NCBI GenBank assembly: GCA_946804195.1
Contig: CAMPEU010000001.1
Location: 1 to 64,000, forward strand
DNA: 64,000 nucleotides
Source: an uncultured Candidatus Saccharibacteria bacterium
GTDB lineage: Bacteria > Patescibacteriota > Saccharimonadia > Saccharimonadales > Saccharimonadaceae
Direction of reading: 5' to 3'
In this document: positions 1-7,859 of the stretch, one piece after another
Numbering within the stretch: position 1 is the first letter of the stretch
How the letters are laid out: each line of letters starts with the position of its first letter
Position numbers and translations under genes: made by a program
Notes under the pieces: model-generated
Told to the model about the DNA's origin: nothing
The model's input: the letters and a program-made list of their open reading frames with translations, nothing else
Database searches by the model: none

Positions 1-9
1 GTGAGATCA

Positions 10-52
10 CCAAAGAAATAAACCCATCCCAGCGATGGGTTTATTTCTTTGG
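10..52. terminator. Perfect 19-bp hairpin, probable (bidirectional) terminator
   Basis: CCAAAGAAATAAACCCATC (10-28), CCAGC loop, exact reverse complement (34-52). Confidence 0.75.
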
Positions 53-266
53 CTTCTCAGCCGGGACCGAACCCGGATTGATAGCCGCAACGCGGCCAAT
101 CCGGAGTTCGACCACTGTCACAATCTATTGATTTGACAGGGGTTAGCCGATGGTTAAATAAGAAGTTTACGGATTATTTTACCATCGAAGCGTCGGACCG
201 GTGAGATCATAATCAATCAGTATTTTCCCGTGCAAGTGAACGGAGGAGCGGAGATTTCTACAAGTT

Positions 267-331
267 GCTTGCCAGCCACCCCGAACAAACGCTAGAATTG
301 GATATAGTTGCGTTTGAAGGTAGAAGTTAGG
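267..331 (+). repeat. Left arm of 65-bp inverted repeat
   Basis: GCTTGCCAGCCACCCCGAACAAACGCTAGAATTGGATATAGTTGCGTTTGAAGGTAGAAGTTAGG; reverse complement found at 3551-3615 with 2 mismatches. Confidence 0.95.
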
Positions 332-488
332 GTGCCCCTGTAATCACGGGGCATGCGTTCCGAATGTCGGTCAGGACATCGACTGTGGTGATGTGCACCA
401 TGCTGCGACCGTCGTCGGTAAGAATGTTCATCATTTTGACGCAGACGGCGACAATTCCGGATGCGAATCTTACGATAAATAACAGTTT

Positions 489-1007
489 ATGGGGTATAAT
501 TTGTTTATGGGAAATGCGAGTACGGGGGAAGAAATAAAGAATAGCTCATCCATTGTCTGGTACCAAGCTATTCTTAACCGATACAATTCAGTATCGGCTG
601 CTAATAATAGTATTGATACGAAAACAGGGGTCATAATAGCTACAGCGGTTGCTATTCTGGTGTATGCATCACAAATCACGACCGCGCCACGTATCCTAGC
701 GATATTGGGGATTATTGGACTTGTAGCGGCAATCGTCTTGTGTTTGAAGAATGTCCATGTGAGGCCAACATCGACAGAGGTTCACACTACTAAAGAGAAG
801 CCTGGATATTACGATCAAAATGATAAAGACTTTATTTGGCAATTAATCCCAGATTTAGAAAATTCACTCAAAAAATTGAATGATATCAATAAAACCAAGG
901 GTGAGCTTTATGTTTGGGGTGTATACACCTTTGTAATAGCAAGTGCACTAGTGATGTTGAGCCAATATATTAAGTTTACGGTAGTGCCCGTGTTTGGATG
1001 GGCCTAA
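489..1007 (+). CDS. Membrane protein, multi-TM, resembling SLATT/DUF5706-type (Pycsar TM) effectors
   Basis: TM hairpin after a NNSIDTKTGVIIATAVAIL segment, cytosolic helical region, C-terminal TM. Confidence 0.6.
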   Translation: MGYNLFMGNASTGEEIKNSSSIVWYQAILNRYNSVSAANNSIDTKTGVIIATAVAILVYASQITTAPRILAILGIIGLVAAIVLCLKNVHVRPTSTEVHTTKEKPGYYDQNDKDFIWQLIPDLENSLKKLNDINKTKGELYVWGVYTFVIASALVMLSQYIKFTVVPVFGWA

Positions 1008-1200
1008 TATGCCGTTGCCAAATAAACCCCAATCCAACATCCCTCGCAAACCTGCAAATCCCACTAGCCATATAGCGGCCAGTCGTGGCATCGCACGTAG
1101 CATGGGTCCACCAAGGTATCCCGCAAATCCTACTCCTGTCAGGATAAATTCACCGAAACCAACACCGCCGAAACCTCTTCCGCGACATACTGAGAAATAA
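994..1200 (+). CDS. Small proline-rich basic protein
   Basis: Overlaps the preceding CDS end and precedes the next CDS by 2 nt; composition PKPTPPKPLPR. Confidence 0.4.
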   Translation: MDGPNMPLPNKPQSNIPRKPANPTSHIAASRGIARSMGPPRYPANPTPVRINSPKPTPPKPLPRHTEK

Positions 1201-1202
1201 TC

Positions 1203-2675
1203 TTGGACGATCTCGTAGTACGCGTTGAGGTCATTAATACCCCGCAGCATTTCACTGCAATCGTAAAGGCGCTGATGTTTGCCGAATACGGCAGCAACTA
1301 TCAAGCGGTAGATGACACACGTGCCGATCAGGGTAACGATGGTTATATCGCCACTAAGAAAATGCTTTTCGCAAGACACTGCTTTGTGAAGCCCGCCAGT
1401 AAAACCGACGTGGCGATTCGAGCTAAAATGGACTCAGATTTCAAGAAGGCCATAAAACTCAAGAAGACCGGCAAATTGGAAATTGAAAGATGGAATTTCA
1501 TCTGCAACTACCAGTTACCTAGTAGTATAATTGCCGAGTTTGTCGCCAAGGGCAAAGCAGAAGGCATTGAGGTACATATTACCGATTCAACAGAGATTGC
1601 GAGTATGCTCAGTCGTCATGACGAGGTTAGGAATAGGTTTGCAGATTTTGCATTGCCAGAAACAGGCAAAAAAATTGATAAGGTTGATGAGAATGTTACG
1701 AAAATATTAAACGTCATTGAGGAAGCCGGTCGTCATACAAGTGACGAGTCGCCAAAAGAAGAATCAATGCCGACAACGATCCGCTTAAGAAGAAGCCCGC
1801 CAGATTTGCCACCCGAAATCCGTGATGCGTTAAAAGATGACGAAGACTACAAGTTCCTTATAGATATACAAAATCTCCCGCTAACAAAGGAAAACAAGGA
1901 GAGGGTTAAGGCGATGGCTTATTCATCAAGCCCCTATGCGCGGATTTCTGCTACTGATCTCTTATCGAACAATTACAACCCTATGGAAGATAGCATAGAA
2001 GCATATATAACCATGGCCGATAATGCTATCAGAGACTGCCAGCACGTTAAATCAAAGGCGGCGGAGGCGGTCATGACGGCTGAAAAACTCAAGTTTATCT
2101 CTCACGAATTAGTTCTTCGGTTTTTTAGTATTTTTGAACTCGATGGTTACGCAAGCATCGGGCTACTGATGCCCGAGCTAGATACTCGACCAAATTTAAC
2201 AGAAGAATTTTCAAAGCTTGATCAAGAAAGAACTACATTGATGAAACAGTCACTTGAACTCGCCGTCGAAGCAGGCGACGCAGAGACGCTTGGCGATGTG
2301 CACATACGCGTAGCGGATTCTGCGTCAAATATAGGGTCGACCCTAAAAATGGCCGCCAAGCAAGGAGGGCGGTATGCGGAGAATGCTGATAATCAAATAC
2401 ACCTTGCGAAGTTATGCTATCTGGATGCGCAAAGATACTATGAAATGTCTGGAAATCCGAATTGCGCGCTGTTCGCTCAACATAATTTAGCGAATTTACT
2501 ACGTACTATTGGTGAGGGGGAGACTGCAATTGAGATAGAAACAAAAGTAGTAAAAAAAGCCAAGGAACTGAAGCTTGAGGCACTCGCCTATAATGCACAG
2601 AAAGTCATTGATCATACCAAAGCTGGAAAAGTGCCAGATTACGTCAACGGCGAGACAGAAATTCCGACTAGATAA
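1203..2675 (+). CDS. Putative PD-(D/E)xK-like nuclease domain with C-terminal helical/TPR-like region
   Basis: TTG start; N-terminal ADQGNDGYIATKKMLFARHCFVKP motif; helical C-terminal half. Confidence 0.6.
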   Translation: MDDLVVRVEVINTPQHFTAIVKALMFAEYGSNYQAVDDTRADQGNDGYIATKKMLFARHCFVKPASKTDVAIRAKMDSDFKKAIKLKKTGKLEIERWNFICNYQLPSSIIAEFVAKGKAEGIEVHITDSTEIASMLSRHDEVRNRFADFALPETGKKIDKVDENVTKILNVIEEAGRHTSDESPKEESMPTTIRLRRSPPDLPPEIRDALKDDEDYKFLIDIQNLPLTKENKERVKAMAYSSSPYARISATDLLSNNYNPMEDSIEAYITMADNAIRDCQHVKSKAAEAVMTAEKLKFISHELVLRFFSIFELDGYASIGLLMPELDTRPNLTEEFSKLDQERTTLMKQSLELAVEAGDAETLGDVHIRVADSASNIGSTLKMAAKQGGRYAENADNQIHLAKLCYLDAQRYYEMSGNPNCALFAQHNLANLLRTIGEGETAIEIETKVVKKAKELKLEALAYNAQKVIDHTKAGKVPDYVNGETEIPTR

Positions 2676-2683
2676 ATGATTAG

Positions 2684-3337
2684 TTAAGCGGGCACTCTGA
2701 CCATGAATTCTCGGATGCCTTGAATCATATACTTAACATCCGTATCGATCACATTAACATAGTTGCCGTGAGCTGCTTCATTTCTAATCGAATACCATCC
2801 TACAAGAATTTTTCTCTGGGATTCAGGGAAAATTCCGGATTTTACTAATTCGATAGACAATTCATCGAATTTCCTTTTTTTCAATTTTATATCCAATAGG
2901 GGAATTGCGGCATTACCTGCTAATTTTCTGACATGTTCTTCGAGCGTACTACCCGCCACGACAGCGGCTGGGTCTTTATACTTTTTATTAAGTAATTCCT
3001 CTGCCATTTCGAGAAAGTTTTCATACACATCTGCCTGAATAAGGTCTTCAACCCTATGTAAATATCCTGCTTCATAGTCTGCCTTCAATGCTTGCAATAT
3101 ACCTACATACTTAATAACTTTAGAGCCATGAAACCCCTTAACTTCCGCAGAGTCCTTAAGGTAGCTAGAGCCTCTCGGTGCTAATCGTTCTATAGCTGCT
3201 CGCATTCTCGTATGAATGTTGATTAATTCGTTGTCTGGCAATCCACCAGACAAATCATCATACCTTGTGGCATTCTTTGCTCTTACGAACTCGGCAATTA
3301 GTATATCTATTTGGTTAACAATATCTTTTGAATTCAT
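2684..3337 (-). CDS. HEPN-domain-like protein
   Basis: All-alpha composition with C-terminal WYSIRNEAAHGN (Rx4H motif). Confidence 0.6.
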   Translation of the reverse strand: MNSKDIVNQIDILIAEFVRAKNATRYDDLSGGLPDNELINIHTRMRAAIERLAPRGSSYLKDSAEVKGFHGSKVIKYVGILQALKADYEAGYLHRVEDLIQADVYENFLEMAEELLNKKYKDPAAVVAGSTLEEHVRKLAGNAAIPLLDIKLKKRKFDELSIELVKSGIFPESQRKILVGWYSIRNEAAHGNYVNVIDTDVKYMIQGIREFMVRVPA

Positions 3338-3550
3338 GAACTAATTGTAGTACTAACACCGTATTTAAAATAACACTTATGCAATTGATTTTTCGATTCT
3401 ACCTTCAGGCGTCAGGCTATAACACATTCTCGATGTTAATGGCCACATCGTTCACAAGCGAATTACTACCATACATACGGTGGTATTTCATCATCATATC
3501 GATTGCTCGTAACCGGTATATGGTCGGTTCGGTCGCATCGTTGATAATCT

Positions 3551-3615
3551 CCTAACTTCTACCTTCAAACGCAACCATATCCAATTCTAGCGTCTGTTCG
3601 GGGTGGCTGGCAAGC
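3551..3615 (-). repeat. Right arm of 65-bp inverted repeat
   Basis: Reverse complement of 267-331 with 2 mismatches. Confidence 0.95.
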
Positions 3616-3724
3616 TAATCTATGTCTCAGCTTTACCCGCGGCACAGTACGGCATCGTTAGTGAATTAAGGTCAGGCCCGTCGGATCGACTACTCGTAGG
3701 GGCAGAAAATGGTATAGTTATTGT

Positions 3725-4849
3725 ATGTTTTGGCAGCGTAAAAAATCCATAATTGACGTAGAAAAGGAAGCTCGAGATCTCTACGACGATAGAGTATTGG
3801 TTATAACTACGCTTATTGACCTCCTGAAGGAGCATTGGCTTACATTGTCAATACGCCATAGTCAGACAGTCGGAAATGATGGGTATAACAATTATCGTAT
3901 CGATGGATGGATTAAAGAGCTAACATATTTTCGGGATAATGTGGTTATATCAAAATTAGAGAAATTTTTAGCTGAAAAAGCTACTACTAAACGTCTGGGC
4001 AAGATACTACTTGTCATATTCGCAGGTAGCGTGAACGACTTACCTAAAGATGGTCTAAGTTTCGAGACTGAATCTATGAAATTAGCTTCTGTCTTCATGG
4101 AAAGACCCGAAATAACTGATATGAATACCATTGCAACCAAACAATGGGCTAAGCTTAAGCTGAATGAAACCGCTCTAGATATCGCATATAACGATATCCT
4201 ATCTCTTCCCATTAGTTCACTCGGTGTTGGTGTATCAGACTCCAGGGTCAAGTTTGACCTTGGTCAGCTAGACTTACTGACAAATTTGATATACTTGCTA
4301 ATTTCGTGGTTATATAAGCTACGAGAAGACACTTCATCGAGTCACGGCAGCGAATCAATTCCAACCGATCCTTATGATTACGAAAGTTACGTTGCAAAAA
4401 AACTGATAAAAATGGGCTTCACTGCTAAAACAACACGACGTAGCGGTGACTATGGTGTAGATGTGCTTGCGGAGAAAAATAGTAAGAGCTATGCAATACA
4501 ATGCAAATATTACACAAAACCAGTCGGAATACACGCCGTACAGGAAATCCATGCTGGGCAGGTGTTCTATAAGGCGAATTACTCAGCAGTCATTTCTAAC
4601 AGCACGTTTACGCCTGCTGCCAAGAGACTATCAGCTACACTGGGTATTCTACTACTCAACGATCGTAAACTTGATAGCTTGGAAATTCTAAATAAATTTG
4701 ATACTAGAGCGCGTACCACACCTAAAAAACAGTCGTCAGAGCAGCTTGCTGAGTCGGCAGATATACGGCAAAATCAAGAAGATACAGATGAATTAATCAC
4801 CGTTATTTTGCCAACAATAAGAAACGATAATACGAATAAGAAGCTTTGA
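3725..4849 (+). CDS. Mrr-like restriction endonuclease domain protein
   Basis: C-terminal DYESYVAKKLIKMGFTAKTTRRSGDYGVDVLAEKNSKSYAIQCKYY...VQEIHAG, classic Mrr_cat (D...QxK). Confidence 0.85.
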   Translation: MFWQRKKSIIDVEKEARDLYDDRVLVITTLIDLLKEHWLTLSIRHSQTVGNDGYNNYRIDGWIKELTYFRDNVVISKLEKFLAEKATTKRLGKILLVIFAGSVNDLPKDGLSFETESMKLASVFMERPEITDMNTIATKQWAKLKLNETALDIAYNDILSLPISSLGVGVSDSRVKFDLGQLDLLTNLIYLLISWLYKLREDTSSSHGSESIPTDPYDYESYVAKKLIKMGFTAKTTRRSGDYGVDVLAEKNSKSYAIQCKYYTKPVGIHAVQEIHAGQVFYKANYSAVISNSTFTPAAKRLSATLGILLLNDRKLDSLEILNKFDTRARTTPKKQSSEQLAESADIRQNQEDTDELITVILPTIRNDNTNKKL

Positions 4850-5012
4850 GCCTTTTTCCGTCATACTCGGGACGTCCGTCACTACGACCGGTTCTTCTCG
4901 ATGACCCCCATCCAGTTGATTCGGTTGAATGCGGCGGACAACAAGTCGCCCCACATTATTTCACCACTACCAGGTTACGGATCGGAGGAGTAGGCTATAC
5001 TATCCAAAGTAT

Positions 5013-5573
5013 ATGAACCTCCTTTTCCTGAAAGAATATATCAAGGACATTCGCAACGTAGGCGCAATTGCTCCTAGTTCGAGGTTTTTGGCCCGAAAAA
5101 TGGTAAAATCAATCGATTTTGATACGGCAAAAGTAATAATCGAATACGGCCCAGGAACAGGAGTATTCACTAATGAAATAGCAGGGCGGATCAAACCCGA
5201 CACGACGCTCATCGTGATAGAAACAAATCCGATCTTTTACCAAAAACTCTGCGAAAAATACGAATCAAGAAAAAACATAGAAATTATCAACGCATCCGCC
5301 GCAGATATCCATTCGCTACAAAAATCGCGTTCGCTACCAGCGCCCGACTATATTATCTCGGGGCTACCATTTGCCGCGTTGCCAGCCCACGTTTCAAAAA
5401 AGATACTACGTGACACATCCAAACTACTAGGCAACACAGGAGAGTTCATCACGTTTCAATACACATTGCTAAAAAAACCTCTGTTAAATTCGTATTTCAA
5501 CAGCATTGTTGTATCTCGTGAACTCAGGAACATACCACCAGCCTACATCCTACGCTGTAAGCAATCAGAGTAA
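5013..5573 (+). CDS. Class I SAM methyltransferase, phospholipid N-methyltransferase/KsgA-like
   Basis: NVGAIAPSSRFLARKM and VIIEYGPGTGVFT (SAM motif I); internal ATG preferred over 4929. Confidence 0.75.
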   Translation: MNLLFLKEYIKDIRNVGAIAPSSRFLARKMVKSIDFDTAKVIIEYGPGTGVFTNEIAGRIKPDTTLIVIETNPIFYQKLCEKYESRKNIEIINASAADIHSLQKSRSLPAPDYIISGLPFAALPAHVSKKILRDTSKLLGNTGEFITFQYTLLKKPLLNSYFNSIVVSRELRNIPPAYILRCKQSE

Positions 5574-5684
5574 TTCAGGATTCTAAATAGCACAATCCTC
5601 TGAATTGATTTTTGCTGATTTTATGCTATAGTTATAGTTAGAGTAATCATTCGGTTACTAGCAATTGGTCACGAAAGGACCACC

Positions 5685-5945
5685 ATGTCGGAATGGCAAA
5701 TTGACAGAATCTGTGGCAGAGTAAAACAACACAGATACAGGCGCGCTCAAGTGAGCAACACGATCTGCGAACTACCCAGAGAAGCACTCGTCGAACTAGA
5801 GCAACAGCTCTCGCGAGCTGCCGGTGCAAGAGTCGAAAACCACGTCGTATACGAGCTACATCAGTTCGGACGAGACCCGGTATATATACGTTTCAGCGAC
5901 GGTACGGTTACATTCGCACGCACCATCATCAAAGCTTGCTACTAG
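5685..5945 (+). CDS. Hypothetical protein
   Basis: ORF with GAAAGGA upstream. Confidence 0.5.
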   Translation: MSEWQIDRICGRVKQHRYRRAQVSNTICELPREALVELEQQLSRAAGARVENHVVYELHQFGRDPVYIRFSDGTVTFARTIIKACY

Positions 5946-6370
5946 ACAAGGGTAGGGACATGAGTAAACCAAAAGCAAAGATTATCCTACCTGGAAATAC
6001 TCGGGGCGGATGGTATTTCATCCGGGATCATGTGTCGGAAGAGTCCAGTCGAGGCGTCATCCGTCGAGCAGGAATGCAAGGTAAGCGACCGCAACGATTG
6101 GTCATTTCCGTCTGGTCACGAATCACGATCAACCACTGGGGCGTCGAAGATGCGGGCATGGGTGGCGGAACTAATATCCCGCTGGACCTCAAGGATCTGG
6201 AGTTTTCACTAGACGAATTTACTTACGTAAAAGCGTCGGACTCGTTCAATCTCCGCAGTACCTCTGGAAAACTTCGTACCGTCGAACTATTTCCATGGGA
6301 CGGCAACCCCCTGAACCCACCGTGGGTCAGGAAACCTGAGCTGTTTTTTGGCTCTCCACCAGTGTCATAA
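5936..6370 (+). CDS. Hypothetical protein
   Basis: ORF overlapping the previous gene end (likely start at the internal ATG 5960), followed by a terminator. Confidence 0.55.
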   Translation: MLLDKGRDMSKPKAKIILPGNTRGGWYFIRDHVSEESSRGVIRRAGMQGKRPQRLVISVWSRITINHWGVEDAGMGGGTNIPLDLKDLEFSLDEFTYVKASDSFNLRSTSGKLRTVELFPWDGNPLNPPWVRKPELFFGSPPVS

Positions 6371-6400
6371 CGACACCAAACCCCCGCAGAGGTATAGCCC

Positions 6401-6430
6401 AAAAGCACCCTCGCATGCGGGGGTGCTTTT
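6401..6430 (+). terminator. Rho-independent terminator
   Basis: AAAAGCACCC tcgcatgcgg GGGTGCTTTT then CTTTTC. Confidence 0.85.
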
Positions 6431-6482
6431 CTTTTCTGATATAATATCTCCACTGTCCGAAACGAAAGAGAAGTGGTGACGG

Positions 6483-6827
6483 ATGAAGAAAAGACTCGAG
6501 CCCCACGAGGTTCGCTTTTACATCGGAGGACGCATCGAACGCCGGTTAGAAACAACCGCGTTCATCACCAACGCAACATTGCGACGTAGGCGCTTTTTGG
6601 GCGACCAGTTGATACTGACCCTCGTCAAAAGACCCGCAGTCGGTGGTCGCATGCGCAATACGCTAACGCTAGGTATGCGCAAAACACGCATTCTGTACTG
6701 TGGCAACTTCACAATGTTGTCCGCGGGCTGGATGGACGAGCGTCCGATGATCCTACACCCCGCGCACCAACATCGAGCAAGTACGATGCAACACGCGGAA
6801 AATCACTGGCGCAAAACCCTCGGATGA
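6483..6827 (+). CDS. Hypothetical basic protein
   Basis: ORF between two terminators. Confidence 0.5.
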   Translation: MKKRLEPHEVRFYIGGRIERRLETTAFITNATLRRRRFLGDQLILTLVKRPAVGGRMRNTLTLGMRKTRILYCGNFTMLSAGWMDERPMILHPAHQHRASTMQHAENHWRKTLG

Positions 6828-6854
6828 CAACCCCCACCAACGAATCTGCCCACC

Positions 6855-6878
6855 AGCACTCTCGTTCGCGGGGGTGCT
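6855..6878 (+). terminator. Rho-independent terminator with UUCG loop
   Basis: AGCACTCTCG TTCG CGGGGGTGCT then TTATTTT. Confidence 0.8.
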
Positions 6879-6932
6879 TTATTTTGCGATGCATACGCAT
6901 AACTCGTTCCACTGCTTTGATATACTGACTAC

Positions 6933-7370
6933 ATGAACAGGGAAGAGCGACGAATGAACCAATACTCCGAAATCATAGCAACGGAGTGGACTTCGCAAAC
7001 CAGCTCGACACCCGACGAATGGACACCAAACAAACCAGAGCGCGGACAATGTGTACCGACGGCACTCGTCGTTCAAGATTTGCTAGGAGGCGACATCAAA
7101 CGCGTCAGAATGACGGGACTTCATATCGACGAATCACATTACTACAATGTCGTTAATGGGGAGGTAGTCGATTGGACCGACGCTCAATACGACACTATGC
7201 TGGTAAGTATGGCGCCCGCTCCAATCGACTTACGCACCGAGGGATACATGTCTATGCGAGACCGCCTGGTGGCCAACCCGGACACAAATGCACGCTATGA
7301 ATTACTGCGAGCACGCGTATTCGAGCAGCTAGCTCGTCGCGCCATAAATACCGACCTCCGCTCAACGTGA
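6933..7370 (+). CDS. YunG-like protein
   Basis: RGQCVPTALVVQDLLGGDIKRV...SHYYNVVNGEVVDWTDAQY resembles the YunG family. Confidence 0.6.
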   Translation: MNREERRMNQYSEIIATEWTSQTSSTPDEWTPNKPERGQCVPTALVVQDLLGGDIKRVRMTGLHIDESHYYNVVNGEVVDWTDAQYDTMLVSMAPAPIDLRTEGYMSMRDRLVANPDTNARYELLRARVFEQLARRAINTDLRST

Positions 7371-7441
7371 TGATATATAAAATATAGTAAATATACCTCC
7401 CGTGCGTTAGAATGATAGGTAATATAATCGAGGAATATTGT

Positions 7442-7810
7442 ATGGACCAAGCTTTATTAAATCTAGTTCTTGCACTGGCAACAAACGAAATCGCACATAA
7501 TCTCGCCGAGGCGACTAATGTACGAAACAAAGTAAAGCGTCTCCACGCGTACATAAACAAGAAGCCAGTTGATAAAATTCCATTAAACATTGATACTCGA
7601 CAAAAAGCATATGGAATTAGCGTCATAATGTTCGTGATTTTCGTAGGTATACTTTATGGAATATTCTCGATGCTGAATCTTGCCGGTAATGATGCGCTAT
7701 GGGTAGTTGTCGTGGCATTGGTCATCGCATATTTTGTTTCGGCGGTCATGCTGGACAAATACCACGTCGAAATCGAGCACGTCACTCGACCGTTCATGAA
7801 AAAGAAATAA
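7442..7810 (+). CDS. Two-TM membrane protein
   Basis: ISVIMFVIFVGILYGIF and ALWVVVVALVIAYFVSAVML segments. Confidence 0.55.
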   Translation: MDQALLNLVLALATNEIAHNLAEATNVRNKVKRLHAYINKKPVDKIPLNIDTRQKAYGISVIMFVIFVGILYGIFSMLNLAGNDALWVVVVALVIAYFVSAVMLDKYHVEIEHVTRPFMKKK

Positions 7811-7859
7811 GCCGTACCCTTTAGCACTTTACACTCTAAGGTGTTACTATTGGTAAGTT

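Noticed and set aside
51-139. tRNA-like T-arm on the - strand (CCGGGTTCGGTCCCGG)
   Set aside because: No matching acceptor stem, D-arm or anticodon arm; the T-loop lacks the conserved A58. Treated only as structured DNA/RNA.
4882-4956. - strand mini-ORF MWGDLLSAAFNRINWMGVIEKNRS
   Set aside because: Only 24 aa with weak SD; could be a gene remnant but cannot be supported from sequence alone.
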